Below, in pieces: positions 1 through 12,138 of a stretch of 64,000 nucleotides of DNA. The stretch is from Micromonospora citrea (GTDB taxonomy: Bacteria; Actinomycetota; Actinomycetes; Mycobacteriales; Micromonosporaceae). Location: assembly GCF_900090315.1 (NCBI RefSeq), contig NZ_FMHZ01000002.1:310001-374000 (forward strand), given 5' to 3'. The position numbers and the translations under genes are program-made. The number at the start of each line of letters is the position of its first letter. The first letter of the stretch is position 1. The notes below the pieces were generated by a model that was not told where the DNA came from, made no database searches, and saw only the letters and a list, made by a program, of their open reading frames with translations.

Positions 1-839
1 AAGACGTAGCCGGACCCGCCGGTGAGGACGGCGCCCCCGATGACGACGGCCGCGATCACGTCGAGTTCCATGCCGACGGCGATCAGCGGGGCGCCGGAGA
101 GCGTGTAGAACGACAGCAGGATCCCGCCGATGGCCGAGCACAGCCCGCTGACCGTGTAGACGGCGATCCGGGTGCGCCCGACCGGCAGGCCCATCAGCAG
201 CGCGGAGTGGGAGTTGCCGCCGACGGCGTACACGGTGCGGCCGAAGCGGGTGTACGCCAGCAGGTACGCGGCGGCCAGCACCACCGCGAACGCGATCAGC
301 ACGCTGATCGACACGAAGTTCCCGGCAGGGTCGCCGATTCGCTTCTGCGACATGGCTGTCCAGAAGCCGTCGGTGATGGGGATGGACGCGTCACTGATGA
401 ACGTGCACATGCCCCGGGCGAAGAACATTCCGGCGAGCGTGACGATGAACGGCTGGATGTCGAAGAAATGGATCGCGCAGCCCATCAGGAACCCGAGCGC
501 CGGGCCGATCAGCAGCGCGATGACGAGCACCAGTGCCGCGGGCAACCCGTCCTGGAGCAGGGCGGCCGACACCATCGCGGTCATGGCCACCACCGAGCCG
601 ACGGACAGGTCGATGCCGCCGGTGAGGATCACGAAGGTCATGCCGACGGCGACGACGAGCAGGAATCCGTTGTCGATGAAGACGTTGAGAACGACCTGGA
701 CGTTGGAGAACGCCCGGTACTGGGACACGCCGATGCCGTACATGACCAGCAGCAGGGCGAGGGTGACCAGGACCGGGAGGTGCCGGCGGGGCAGCGTGGG
801 TCGCCAGGCGCGGGCGGTGGCCAGGGAGCTGCCGCTCAT
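1..839 (-). CDS. yjfF: sugar ABC transporter permease, YjfF-like (3' end outside window)
   Basis: Second membrane subunit of a ribose/galactofuranose-type importer. The start ATG (837-839) overlaps the stop of the preceding permease (ATGA), so translation is probably coupled. About 279 codons are present and the frame is still open at the left edge; the family is about 330 aa. Visible are a basic N-terminus, a first membrane helix (LPVLVTLALLLVMYGIG) and the family signature GMTFVILTGGIDLSVGS, which closely matches the signature of the partner permease. It is the last visible gene of the araBD-transporter operon; araA is not seen and could lie further left. The permease class is clear; the substrate (arabinose or another pentose) is inferred only from the neighbours. 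Confidence 0.9.
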   Translation of the reverse strand, partial: MSGSSLATARAWRPTLPRRHLPVLVTLALLLVMYGIGVSQYRAFSNVQVVLNVFIDNGFLLVVAVGMTFVILTGGIDLSVGSVVAMTAMVSAALLQDGLPAALVLVIALLIGPALGFLMGCAIHFFDIQPFIVTLAGMFFARGMCTFISDASIPITDGFWTAMSQKRIGDPAGNFVSISVLIAFAVVLAAAYLLAYTRFGRTVYAVGGNSHSALLMGLPVGRTRIAVYTVSGLCSAIGGILLSFYTLSGAPLIAVGMELDVIAAVVIGGAVLTGGSGYV

Positions 840-1906
840 GCCGGCACCTGCTCCTTCTTCCGGTGCGGTGCCGCCGGACCGGGTGCGGCTCGTCGGCGGC
901 GGTGGTGGAACCGGGCGCGGAACCCGGGCGACTGGATGAGGCAGACGGCGATGACGACGACCGCCTTGAACAGCAGGGACGTCTGCGGCGAGATGTTCAT
1001 GGCGTACACCGTGGTGGTGAGGGTCTGGATGATCAGCGCGCCGAGGACCGTGCCGCCGAGGAAGAACCGTCCGCCGGCGAGGGACGTGCCGCCGATGGCC
1101 ACCGCGAGGATCGCGTCGAGTTCGATCCAGAGCCCGGCGGCGTTGCCGTCGGCGCTGGACACGTTCGCGGTGATCATGAAACCGGCGAGCGCGGCGCAGG
1201 CGGCGCTGACCACGTACACCAGGAAGATGACGCGGCGCGAGCGGATGCCGGCCAGTCTGCTGGCCTCGGCGTTGCCGCCGACGGACTCGACGATCAGCCC
1301 GAGGGCGGTGCGGCGGGTGAGCGCGGCGACGACCAGGGCCGCAGCGAGCGCTATGAAGATCGCAAGCGGCAGCGTCAGGAGGTGCCCGAGCCCGATCGCC
1401 CGGTACGGGCCGGAGTTGATCGTTATGATCTGTCCCTCGGTGATCAGCTGGGCGAGCCCTCGGCCCGCCACCATCAGGATCAGCGTGGCGATGATGGGCT
1501 GGATGCCGACGACGGCGACCAGCACCCCGTTCCACATGCCGAGCACGAGCGCGGCACCGAGGGCCAGGGCGAGCGCGGTGAGCACGGTGGAGAGGCTGTT
1601 CTGGTCGGGTGACCGGCCGATGTGGAGACAGACGACGGCGCCGCTGACGGCGCAGACCGAGCCGACGGACAGGTCGATCCCGCCGGTGGCGATGACGAGG
1701 GTCATGCCGAGGGCGACGAGGATCAACGGCGCGCTCAGCCGCAGGATGTCGATCGGTGTGCCGTAGAGGCGCCCGTCGTTGACCTCGACCGCGAGGAATC
1801 CGGGCCGGTGGATCGTGTTGGCGACGATCATGAGGACGAGCACGAGAGCGGGCCAGAACAGCCGGTGGCTGGTCAGCCGGCGGAGGCGGTGGGTGGCGGT
1901 GCTCAT
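836..1906 (-). CDS. ytfT: sugar ABC transporter permease, YtfT-like
   Basis: Integral membrane subunit (356 aa) of a BPD_transp_2 sugar importer. It carries the signature GMTLVIATGGIDLSVGS near residue 70 and multiple hydrophobic helices (for example LFWPALVLVLMIVANTI near the N-terminus and AVAIGGTSLAGGRFFLGG near residue 270). The basic proline-rich tail after about residue 325 is probably cytoplasmic. The ATG lies 3 bp downstream of the ATPase stop and the stop overlaps the next permease start. Two different permeases with one ATPase is the arrangement of the E. coli galactofuranose transporter YtfQRT-YjfF. The paired araB/araD genes make L-arabinose or a related pentose the likelier substrate here. 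Confidence 0.92.
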   Translation of the reverse strand: MSTATHRLRRLTSHRLFWPALVLVLMIVANTIHRPGFLAVEVNDGRLYGTPIDILRLSAPLILVALGMTLVIATGGIDLSVGSVCAVSGAVVCLHIGRSPDQNSLSTVLTALALALGAALVLGMWNGVLVAVVGIQPIIATLILMVAGRGLAQLITEGQIITINSGPYRAIGLGHLLTLPLAIFIALAAALVVAALTRRTALGLIVESVGGNAEASRLAGIRSRRVIFLVYVVSAACAALAGFMITANVSSADGNAAGLWIELDAILAVAIGGTSLAGGRFFLGGTVLGALIIQTLTTTVYAMNISPQTSLLFKAVVVIAVCLIQSPGFRARFHHRRRRAAPGPAAPHRKKEQVPA

Positions 1907-1909
1907 CGT

Positions 1910-3439
<1,530 letters not shown>

Positions 3440-3528
3440 CCCATCACACCTTCTCTTCGGCGGTGTCGGCACGGAAACGCGCGGTGTGTCGGGGTCGCCG
3501 CCGGAATCGACGGCGACCCCGGCGTCGG

Positions 3529-4521
3529 TCAGTACCTGCGGTTGGGCAGTGCCTCCTTGGCCTGCTGCTGCGTGAAGGTGGTCTCCTGGGTCTCGATGCG
3601 GGCCGGCACCTCCTCACCGGCGTGGACCTTCTTCGCCAGCTCCATGAGCTGTGGCCCGAGCAGCGGGCTGCACTCGGCGATGAAGTTGAACCTGCCGTCC
3701 GCGAGGGCCTGCATGCCGTCCCGCACCGCGTCGATGGTGATGATGAGGATGTCCTTGCCGGGTGTCCTGCCGGCTGCGGTGATCGCTTCGAGCGCGCCCA
3801 GGCCCATGTCGTCGTTGTGTGCGAAGAGCACGTCGATGTCCGGGTTGGCCTTGAGGAACTGTTCCATCACCTGTTTGCCGCCGGCCCGGGTGAAGTCACC
3901 CGACTGGGAGGCGACGATCTTGAGGTTGGGGTTGGCCGCGATCGCCTCGGCGAAGCCCTTCTTGCGGTCGTTCGCGGGCGCGGAGCCGGTCGTGCCCTGC
4001 AGTTCGACGATGTTCACCGGCCCGGTCGCCGACGCGGTGTTCTGCACCAGCCACTCGCCGGCCAGGCGGCCCTCCTTGACGAAGTCCGACCCGAGGAACG
4101 TCTTGTAGAGCGACTTGTCGGCGGAGTCCACGGCGCGGTCGGTGAGGATCACCGGGATCCCCGCGTCCTTGGCCTCCTTGAGGACGGTGTCCCAGCCGGA
4201 CTCCACCACCGGCGAGAAGGCGATCACGTCGACCTTCTGCTGGATGAAGTTCCGGATCGCCTTGATCTGGTTCTCCTGCTTCTGCTGGGCGTCGTCGAAC
4301 TTCAGCTCGATCCCCGCCTCGGCCGCGGCCTCCTTGATCGAGGTGGTGTTCGCCGTCCGCCATCCGCTCTCCGCGCCGACCTGGGAGAAGCCCAGCGTCA
4401 TCGTCTCGTCGCCGCCGGGGTCGCCGCCGGTGTCGCTGTTGCCGCAGGCCGCGACGCTGCTCGCGAGCAGCACGGTGGCGAGGGCCGCGACGAGGGTGCG
4501 CGTCGTTCTCCTGATTCTCAT
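3529..4521 (-). CDS. ytfQ: sugar-binding lipoprotein, YtfQ-like
   Basis: Periplasmic-binding-protein-type lipoprotein (330 aa, Peripla_BP_4). A basic N-terminus and hydrophobic stretch end in the lipobox ASSVAAC with lipidated Cys at residue 26, so it should be anchored outside the membrane. The mature part begins TLGFSQVGAESGWRTAN, the conserved opening of YtfQ/ChvE-like pentose and galactofuranose binders, and contains LFAHNDDMGLGALEAI and ITIDAVRDGM. It delivers sugar to the two permeases. It follows araD after 122 bp; the gap of 89 bp before the ATPase may allow differential expression. The exact sugar cannot be read from sequence. Confidence 0.92.
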   Translation of the reverse strand: MRIRRTTRTLVAALATVLLASSVAACGNSDTGGDPGGDETMTLGFSQVGAESGWRTANTTSIKEAAAEAGIELKFDDAQQKQENQIKAIRNFIQQKVDVIAFSPVVESGWDTVLKEAKDAGIPVILTDRAVDSADKSLYKTFLGSDFVKEGRLAGEWLVQNTASATGPVNIVELQGTTGSAPANDRKKGFAEAIAANPNLKIVASQSGDFTRAGGKQVMEQFLKANPDIDVLFAHNDDMGLGALEAITAAGRTPGKDILIITIDAVRDGMQALADGRFNFIAECSPLLGPQLMELAKKVHAGEEVPARIETQETTFTQQQAKEALPNRRY

Positions 4522-4647
4522 CGTTTCTCCTCGGGATTGGGCGAGCCGGACCGGGTCCGGGGGGCACCCGGCCCGGCTGAGGTGGTGGGGGTGATGCGAG
4601 ACCGGCGTGCCGGACGAGCGGCGTCGGCCAGGACGTTCGCGTGGTGC

Positions 4648-5325
4648 TCAGCCCGGGCGTTGCCCGTAGACGTTCTGGTAGCGGTCGTGGAGCGAGTCGA
4701 TGTCGTTCGGTGCGATCGGGACCGGTTGGCCCAGGCTGCGGGCCAGGTGCGCGGTGCGGGCGACGTCCTCGCACATCACCGCCGCCTTGACGGCGGCGCG
4801 GGCGTCCGCGCCGATGGTGAAGACGCCGTGGTTGCGCATGAGCACGGCGGGCGATCGGTGCCCCGACAGGGTGCTGACGATTCCCTTGCCGATGGCGTCC
4901 CCGCCGATCAACGCGAACGGTCCGACCGGGATCTCCCCGCCGAACTCGTCGGCCTGGGCGGTCAGCCAGCACGGGATGCCCTCGCCCCGGGCCGCCCAGG
5001 CGGTGGCGTATCCGCTGTGCGTGTGGACGACGCCGCCGACCTCCGGCATCGCCCGGTAGACGTAGGCGTGGGCGGCGGTGTCGCTGGACGGGGATCCGGT
5101 CCCGTCGACGACGTTGCCGTTGAGGTCGCAGACCACCATGCTGTCCGCCGTCAGGTCGTCGTAGTCGACGCCGCTGGGCTTGATGACCATCAGGTTCTGG
5201 CCGGGGACCCGGGCGGAGACGTTGCCGGCGGTCCAGGCCACCAGGTCGTACCGGGTGAGCTCGCCGTGCAGGCGCGCGACGGTGCGCCGCAGCGCGGCCA
5301 CCTGTCGGGCCACGTCGCTGGTCAT
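4648..5325 (-). CDS. araD: L-ribulose-5-phosphate 4-epimerase
   Basis: Class II aldolase-fold enzyme of 225 aa, the usual length. It converts L-ribulose 5-phosphate to D-xylulose 5-phosphate, the last step of L-arabinose entry into the pentose phosphate pathway. Zinc ligands are visible in VVHTHSGYAT and in RNHGVFTIG; the phosphate-binding segments TAGNVSAR and SSDTAAHAYVYRA are present. Its ATG overlaps the araB stop (ATGA), so the two kinase/epimerase genes are coupled. Isofunctional fuculose-phosphate aldolases are related, but the pairing with ribulokinase supports AraD. Confidence 0.92.
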   Translation of the reverse strand: MTSDVARQVAALRRTVARLHGELTRYDLVAWTAGNVSARVPGQNLMVIKPSGVDYDDLTADSMVVCDLNGNVVDGTGSPSSDTAAHAYVYRAMPEVGGVVHTHSGYATAWAARGEGIPCWLTAQADEFGGEIPVGPFALIGGDAIGKGIVSTLSGHRSPAVLMRNHGVFTIGADARAAVKAAVMCEDVARTAHLARSLGQPVPIAPNDIDSLHDRYQNVYGQRPG

Positions 5326-7007
5326 CCGGCCACCTCCAGAAGCGTGTCGGCCCGCGCCGCGGCCGCGTCGAGCGCGGCGTTACGGATTGCCCGCAGGCGG
5401 AGCATGACGTCGTCGCCGCCGCGACCGAAGTGGTCGTGCAGCGCGCGGTACTCGGCGTAGTGGGCGTCGTAGGCGCGCACGTTGTCCGGATCCGGCCGGT
5501 GGACCGCCTCGTGCACCCGGCCCATCGCCGCCGACGCCTCGTGTATCGACGGGTAGGCCCCGGCGGCGACCGCCGCGTGGATGGCCGACCCGAGCGCGGG
5601 TGCCTGGGTGGAGCCGATGACGCTCAGCGGGCGGTCGGTGACGTCGGCGTAGATCTGCATCAGCAGCCGGTTCGAGGTGAGACCGCCGGCCACCACCAGG
5701 TCGGTGACCGGCACCCCGGCGCCGACGATCGCCTCGATGATCATCCGGGTGCCGAACGCGGTGGACTCGAGCAGCGCCCGGTAGACGTCCTGCGGTCGGG
5801 TGGCCAGCGTCATTCCCACGATCAGGCCGCTGAGGTCGTGGTTGACCAGCAGGGAGCGGTTGCCGTTCCACCAGTCCAACGCCACCAGGCCGTGCGCGCC
5901 GACGGGCTGGGCGGCGGCCAACTCGGTCAGCCGTTCGTGCGAGTCCACGCCGACGGGCGCCGCGTGGGTGACGAACCAGCCGAAGATGTCGCCGACACCG
6001 CTCTGGCCGGCCTCGTAGCCCCAGGCGCCGGGGCTGATGCCGCCGTCGACGACACCGCACATGCCGGGCACCTCGGCGGGATGGTCGCCGTTGAGGACGT
6101 GGCACGTGGAGGTGCCCATGATCGCGACCAGTCGGCCGGGGTCCAGGGCCTGGGCGGCGGCGGCCGTCACGTGCGCGTCGACGTTGCCGACCGCGACGGC
6201 GATGCCCTCCGGCAGCCCGGTCCAGGCGGCGGCCCGGGCGCTGAGGCCGCCGGCGCGGCCGCCCAGGGGCAGCAGCGGGCCGTCCAGCTTGGTCACGAAG
6301 TCTGCGAAGGCCGGGTTGAGCGCGCTCAGGTACTCCCCCGACGGGTACCGGCCGTCCTGCCGGATGCCCTTGTAGCCGGCGGTGCAGACGTTGCGGGTCT
6401 CGGTGCCGCAGAGCTGCCACACGATCCAGTCGGCCGCCTCGATGAGGCGATCGGCGCGCCGGTAGGTTTCCGGGTCCTCCTCGAGGATCTGCAGGCCCTT
6501 GGCGAACTGCCACTCGGCGGAGATCCTGCCGCCGTACCGGCCGATCCACGGCTCGCGCCGCTCGTGGGCCAGCGCGTTGATCCGGTCGGCCTGCGGCTGG
6601 GCGGCGTGGTGCTTCCACAGCTTGACCCAGGCGTGCGGCCGGTGGCGCAGTTCCGGGATCTCGCACAACGGGGTGCCGTCGGCGAGGGTCGGCAGGACGG
6701 TGCAGGCGGTGAAGTCGGTGCCGATGCCGACGACCTGGGACGGTGCGACGCCGGCGGCGGCCAGCGCGGCCGGTACGGCATGGCGCAGGACGGCCCGGTA
6801 GTCCTCCGGGTCCTGCAGCGCCCAGTCGGGGGGCAGCGCCGGCCCGTCGTCGGGCAGCGCGGACTCGATGACTCCGTGGCGGTACGCGTGCACGGCGGTC
6901 CCGAGTTCCGCGCCGTCGCTGACCCGGACCACCAGGGCCCGACCGGAGAGGGTGCCGAAGTCGACTCCGACCACGTACCGCTCGTCGGCACCGTCCACAA
7001 CGCTCAT
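5322..7007 (-). CDS. araB: ribulokinase
   Basis: FGGY-family sugar kinase of 561 aa that phosphorylates L-ribulose with ATP. It starts with the phosphate-1 loop YVVGVDFGTLSGRA and contains GIGTDFTACTVLP, MGTSTCHV and the C-terminal ATP-binding VVAGGLTSNRLLMQIYADV, all characteristic of AraB rather than xylulokinase. The start is the ATG at 7005-7007 because GGAGG lies 5 nt upstream; a GTG two codons earlier sits inside that ribosome-binding site. It is the first gene of the operon and is driven by a promoter overlapped by a LacI-like operator. Confidence 0.95.
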   Translation of the reverse strand: MSVVDGADERYVVGVDFGTLSGRALVVRVSDGAELGTAVHAYRHGVIESALPDDGPALPPDWALQDPEDYRAVLRHAVPAALAAAGVAPSQVVGIGTDFTACTVLPTLADGTPLCEIPELRHRPHAWVKLWKHHAAQPQADRINALAHERREPWIGRYGGRISAEWQFAKGLQILEEDPETYRRADRLIEAADWIVWQLCGTETRNVCTAGYKGIRQDGRYPSGEYLSALNPAFADFVTKLDGPLLPLGGRAGGLSARAAAWTGLPEGIAVAVGNVDAHVTAAAAQALDPGRLVAIMGTSTCHVLNGDHPAEVPGMCGVVDGGISPGAWGYEAGQSGVGDIFGWFVTHAAPVGVDSHERLTELAAAQPVGAHGLVALDWWNGNRSLLVNHDLSGLIVGMTLATRPQDVYRALLESTAFGTRMIIEAIVGAGVPVTDLVVAGGLTSNRLLMQIYADVTDRPLSVIGSTQAPALGSAIHAAVAAGAYPSIHEASAAMGRVHEAVHRPDPDNVRAYDAHYAEYRALHDHFGRGGDDVMLRLRAIRNAALDAAAARADTLLEVAG

Positions 7008-7036
7008 GACCACCTCCGCTCGACTGCGGAACCCCA

Positions 7037-7065
7037 GTGTTAACGCTCACATCGAGGATCGTCAA
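7037..7065 (-). promoter_or_regulatory. promoter of the araB-araD-transporter operon
   Basis: On the reverse strand TTGACG (7060-7065) and TAACAC (7037-7042) are separated by 17 nt, a good vegetative sigma promoter, ending about 30 nt before the araB start. The -10 hexamer lies inside the operator described at 7038-7051, which predicts repression by steric block. Confidence 0.65.
7038..7051. promoter_or_regulatory. LacI-family-like operator upstream of araB
   Basis: TGTTAACGCTCACA, an imperfect palindrome of the TGTTAGCGCTAACA type bound by many actinobacterial LacI-family sugar repressors. It covers the araB -10 hexamer. A near-identical box lies upstream of the divergent xylanase. No LacI-type gene is in this window. 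Confidence 0.65.
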
Positions 7066-7166
7066 GACGCGGGCCACAGAAGACGGATGGCGGGCCTCCG
7101 TCTCGGGCCCGACGACGGGAAGCCCTTGATGAAGGCGACGGGTTCTGGCACCGTTACGTCCATCTA

Positions 7167-8750
<1,584 letters not shown>

Positions 8751-8777
8751 CATGCCGCGCACAGTCCGGCTCGGCGA

Positions 8778-8816
8778 CGGCTCCGGCCCGGCGGGATCGC
8801 CGCCGGGCCGGAGCCG
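8778..8816 (+). terminator. strong hairpin terminator after the xylanase
   Basis: A perfect 17-bp stem (CGGCTCCGGCCCGGCGG at 8778-8794 pairing with 8800-8816) with loop GATCG, 28 nt after the xylanase stop. There is no long U-tract, as is common in high-GC actinobacteria. It lies just upstream of the IS256 copy 1 insertion. Confidence 0.8.
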
Positions 8817-8864
8817 CTGTGCCGGCGGGTGTCGCCCCGACGACGCGCACTCGTGAACGGGATT

Positions 8865-8872
8865 TCCGCGTC
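8865..8872. repeat. target-site duplication, left side of IS copy 1
   Basis: TCCGCGTC, repeated exactly at 10267-10274 on the other side of the element. Confidence 0.9.
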
Positions 8873-10266
8873 GGGTCTGTGGATCTAACGGTGTTTCCGG
8901 CCTGACCCACCGGGCGTTGTGCCTGGTGAGGAGGGTGCCGTGATGACCGCGACACTGAACGACGTGACCGGACGGAAGAAGCGGCCTGAGCCGTCTGCGG
9001 AGGAGCAGGCCGCTGCCGAGCTCGTTCGGGCGGCCAAGGAACAGGGCCTGTCGTTGACCGGGCCGGACGGTCTGTTGAAGCAGTTGACCAAGACGGTCCT
9101 GGAGACCGCGTTGAACGAGGAGATGACCGAGCATCTCGGCTACGCCAAGCACGATGCGGCCGGTGCGGGGTCGGGCAACATCCGTAACGGCAGCCGGCCG
9201 AAGACGGTGCTGACCGACACCAGCGGGCCGGTGCAGATCAACGTGCCACGGGACCGGGCCGGCACGTTCGATCCTCAGATCGTCCGCAAGCGGCAGCGGC
9301 GCCTGTCGGGGGTCGACGAGGTGGTGTTGTCGTTGTATGCCAAGGGATTGACGACCGGGGAGATCTCGGCGCACTTCGCTGAGATCTATGGAGCGTCGGT
9401 GTCGAAGGAGACGATCTCCCGGATCACCGACAAGGTCATCGAGGAGATGACCGACTGGTCCCACCGGCCCTTGGACGCCATTTACGCGGCGGTGTTCATC
9501 GACGCCATCGTGGTCAAGGTTAGGGACGGGCAGGTGGCGAACCGGCCGTTCTACGCCGCGATCGGCGTCTCTCTCGACGGCGAGAAGGACATCCTCGGGC
9601 TGTGGGCCGGCACAGGTGGTGAGGGCGCGAAGTTCTGGATGAGTGTACTGACCGACCTGCGCAACCGCGGCGTCAAGGACGTGTTCTTCCTCGTCTGCGA
9701 CGGGCTGAAAGGGCTGCCCGAGGTGGTCACGAACGTGTGGCCGCAGACGGTGGTGCAGACGTGCGTGATTCATCTGATCCGCAACACGTTCCGGTTGACC
9801 TCCCGCAAGTACTGGGACGAGTTGAAGCGTGACATCAAGCCGATCTACACCGCGGTCAACGCCACCGCCGCCAGGGCGGCGTTCGACGACCTGGCCGACA
9901 AGTGGGGCGGCCGGTATCCGGCGGTGATCCGGTTGTGGGACAACGCCTGGACGGAGTTCATTCCGTTCCTCGACTACGACGTCGAGATCCGCACGGTGAT
10001 CTGCTCGACCAACGCGATCGAGTCCCTCAACGCCCGCTACCGGCGAGCGATCAAGGCCCGCGGCCACTTCCCGAACGAGCAGGCCGCGTTGAAGTGTCTG
10101 TACCTGGTGACCCGGTCCCTGGACCCCACCGGAGCAGGCAGAGCCCGATGGACGATGCGCTGGAAACCCGCGTTGAACGCCTTCGCCATCACCTTCAGCG
10201 ACCGCTTCCCAGCCGCTGAAACCTACTAACCAAGATCGCCGGAAACACCGTTGGCGAGACAGCCCC
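8873..10266 (+). mobile_element. IS256-family insertion sequence, copy 1
   Basis: Element of 1394 bp. The left end begins GGGTCTGTGGATCT and the right end, read inward, begins GGGGCTGTCTCGCC; both continue into the identical 14-mer AACGGTGTTTCCGG (8887-8900 and, reversed, 10239-10252), giving imperfect terminal inverted repeats of about 28 bp. Perfect 8-bp duplications flank it. It contains one intact transposase. The same 1394-bp element occurs in the opposite orientation at 23306-24699. The target duplication includes two bases of the stop codon of the neighbouring FAD oxidase, which remains intact. Confidence 0.95.
8943..10229 (+). CDS. IS256-family (mutator-type) transposase
   Basis: DDE transposase of 428 aa that moves its own element by cut-and-paste or copy-out. 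Catalytic acidic residues are visible in AAVFIDAIVVKVRDG (first Asp), FFLVCDGLKGLPEV (second Asp) and ICSTNAIESLNARYR (Glu), the usual IS256 pattern. The first 80 residues are the DNA-binding region, including LLKQLTKTVLETALNEEMTEHLGY. The ATG at 8943 is preferred because AGGAGG lies 8 nt upstream; open frame extends eight codons further upstream through the ribosome-binding site. It appears identical in protein sequence to the second copy, and both are full length, so the element is likely active or recently so. Confidence 0.95.
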   Translation: MTATLNDVTGRKKRPEPSAEEQAAAELVRAAKEQGLSLTGPDGLLKQLTKTVLETALNEEMTEHLGYAKHDAAGAGSGNIRNGSRPKTVLTDTSGPVQINVPRDRAGTFDPQIVRKRQRRLSGVDEVVLSLYAKGLTTGEISAHFAEIYGASVSKETISRITDKVIEEMTDWSHRPLDAIYAAVFIDAIVVKVRDGQVANRPFYAAIGVSLDGEKDILGLWAGTGGEGAKFWMSVLTDLRNRGVKDVFFLVCDGLKGLPEVVTNVWPQTVVQTCVIHLIRNTFRLTSRKYWDELKRDIKPIYTAVNATAARAAFDDLADKWGGRYPAVIRLWDNAWTEFIPFLDYDVEIRTVICSTNAIESLNARYRRAIKARGHFPNEQAALKCLYLVTRSLDPTGAGRARWTMRWKPALNAFAITFSDRFPAAETY

Positions 10267-10274
10267 TCCGCGTC
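10267..10274. repeat. target-site duplication, right side of IS copy 1
   Basis: TCCGCGTC, identical to 8865-8872. Its last two bases are part of the stop codon (10273-10275) of the FAD oxidase. Confidence 0.9.
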
Positions 10275-11577
10275 AGCCGGTCACGGGGAAGTTGGCGCGG
10301 AAGGTGTCGTGTGGGTCGTGGCGGTGTTTGATGTCGCGGAGGCGGTTGATCACGTCGGGGGTGAAGGCGTCGGCGATGGTTTCGGTGGGGTTGAGGAGGG
10401 TGAGGGGTTTGCGGCCGCTGGTGGGTAGTGCGTCGGCGAGGGTGCGTTGTTTGGTGGTGACGGCTTGTGCGCGGGTGGGGTCGGTGGGTAGGCCGAACAT
10501 GTAGAGGGCGTAGGGCTCGGTGAGGGGGCCGTGTGGGCTGTCGGAGGGGTGGGCGAGTGCGCCGCCGAGGTGTCGTAGTTGTGCGCTGAGCAGGGGTGCG
10601 ATGGGGTTTTCGAGCAGTGTCGTGACGGCTTGGTCGTCGAGGGTGGTGAGGAGTTCGGTGTGGGACAGGCCTGCGGCGGGTTCTGTGGGTTCGGCGGTGA
10701 TGGCGCCGAGTTCGGCGGGGGTGATGGGTTTGCGGGTGTCGGACAGTGGTGTGGGTAGGCGGTCCAGCGGGCTGAGGAGTTCGTGGGCCTGGTTCGGGTG
10801 GCCGAGGTAGGTGGTGTCGATGGCGACCATGGGGTCGGCGCCGGGGAAGTGGAGGAGGTCGAGCCAGACGGTCAGTTCGTCGGGTGCGGTGGCGGTGATG
10901 GTGCGGTAGGTGTCCATCACGGCCGGGGCGTGTTGGGCGGGCCAGAGGATTCTGCCGCCGTAGAGGTGGGGTGCGGGGTGCAGGGCGAGTTCGAGGGCGG
11001 TGACGATGGCGAAGCTGCCGCCGCCGCCGCGTAGTGCCCAGTACAGGTCGGGGTCGGTGTCGGTGGTGACGTGTCGGTGGTGGCCGTGGGCGTCGACGAT
11101 GTCGAAGGCGGTGACGTTGTCGGCGACCCAGCCGTGTGCGCGGCCGAACCAGCTCAGTCCGCCGCCGAGGGCGACGCCGGTGACGCTGACCACGGGTGAG
11201 CTGCCGGGCAGGCCGGTCAGGCCGTGGGGTGCGGCGGCCGCTTGGAGCAGGCCGGACGGTACGCCCGCGCCGACGCGGGCGCGGCGGGTGGCGGGGTTGA
11301 TCTGGAGGGTGTCCAGGCTTCGGGTGCGCAGCAGGATCGTGCCGGCGGTGCGGCCGGTGGCGCCGTGTCCGTTGGGTTGGGTGGTGATGCGAAGTCCGGC
11401 GGCGCGGGCGTGGCGGACGAGCGCGACGACGTCGGCGGTGTCGGTGGCCTCGACCACGGCGTCGACCTGCTGGTCGATGGCGAGGTTCCAGGGCCGACGG
11501 GCGGCGTCGAAGGTGGGCTCGCCGGGCAGCCACACCTGGCCACGGACGACGGAGCGCAGAGCGTGCAGAGCGTTCAC
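10273..11577 (-). CDS. FAD-dependent oxidoreductase (PCMH/BBE family)
   Basis: Flavoenzyme of 434 aa related to berberine-bridge-type oxidases. The FAD domain shows VVALVRHARAAGLRI, QPNGHGATGR with the His normally linked to the flavin 8-alpha position, VGAGVPSGLL and VTGVALGGGLSWFGRAHGW. The usual second attachment Cys is absent from the GGG motif, suggesting a single covalent flavin bond. The C-terminal BBE segment HDPHDTFRANFPVTG is complete, so the IS insertion at its stop codon did not truncate it, though it replaced any native terminator. It lies 51 bp downstream of a SnoaL-like gene; together they form a two-gene operon divergent from a LysR regulator. The substrate is unknown. Confidence 0.88.
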   Translation of the reverse strand: MNALHALRSVVRGQVWLPGEPTFDAARRPWNLAIDQQVDAVVEATDTADVVALVRHARAAGLRITTQPNGHGATGRTAGTILLRTRSLDTLQINPATRRARVGAGVPSGLLQAAAAPHGLTGLPGSSPVVSVTGVALGGGLSWFGRAHGWVADNVTAFDIVDAHGHHRHVTTDTDPDLYWALRGGGGSFAIVTALELALHPAPHLYGGRILWPAQHAPAVMDTYRTITATAPDELTVWLDLLHFPGADPMVAIDTTYLGHPNQAHELLSPLDRLPTPLSDTRKPITPAELGAITAEPTEPAAGLSHTELLTTLDDQAVTTLLENPIAPLLSAQLRHLGGALAHPSDSPHGPLTEPYALYMFGLPTDPTRAQAVTTKQRTLADALPTSGRKPLTLLNPTETIADAFTPDVINRLRDIKHRHDPHDTFRANFPVTG

Positions 11578-11628
11578 GGGGTTCCTTCTTCTTCTCGTGG
11601 TTTCAGGGGGCGACGCCGACCGCGCGGG

Positions 11629-12138
11629 TCAGGCCGCGAAGATCGCACCGGGGTCCCCGGTGAACCAGGCGTTGTCGACGCGCAGCCGACGGATGAGCCA
11701 GCGGTCGCCGTCCCGCACGAGGTCGACGTCGTACCGGTTCTTCAGCAACGCGAACGTGCTGCGGTCGGCGATGAGCAGGTGCTGGGCCTCGACCAGCGCG
11801 GTCAATCGCGCCGTGTCGCCGTCGACGACGACGCGGGGGTTGGTGACCTGGTGGGTGGTGTCGACGCGTCCCACGAACATGTCGAGGATCATGGTCACGA
11901 TGGTGTCCCGTCCGGCCATCAGCGGCGGCTGGGCTCCCCATTTCGCGGCCGCCGGGCGGAAATCCAGTTCGGCGTCGGGCGTGAGGGCCGACCCGAACAA
12001 CTCCCGGTCCTTGAGGTCCTGGCCGAGGCCGAGGCGGTAGAGAGCGTCGAGGATCTCGGCGCGGTCCCGTAACTCCCGCACGACCGCCTCGCCGTCGTCG
12101 GCGTCGACGGCCAGGGCGTGAGTGTCGGTGACGTACAT
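11629..12138 (-). CDS. SnoaL-like (NTF2-fold) protein
   Basis: Small cytoplasmic protein of 169 aa with the SnoaL_4 layout: EILDALYRLGLGQDLKDRELFGSAL near residue 30, FRPAAAKWG, then the beta-sheet core TTHQVTNPRVVVDGDTARL and a C-terminal WLIRRLRVDNAWFTGDPG. Such proteins act as cyclases, isomerases or hydroxylating partners of redox enzymes, or simply bind a small ligand. Paired with the FAD oxidase and divergent from LysR, it probably belongs to a small oxidative detoxification or catabolic unit. The specific activity is not readable. Confidence 0.82.
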   Translation of the reverse strand: MYVTDTHALAVDADDGEAVVRELRDRAEILDALYRLGLGQDLKDRELFGSALTPDAELDFRPAAAKWGAQPPLMAGRDTIVTMILDMFVGRVDTTHQVTNPRVVVDGDTARLTALVEAQHLLIADRSTFALLKNRYDVDLVRDGDRWLIRRLRVDNAWFTGDPGAIFAA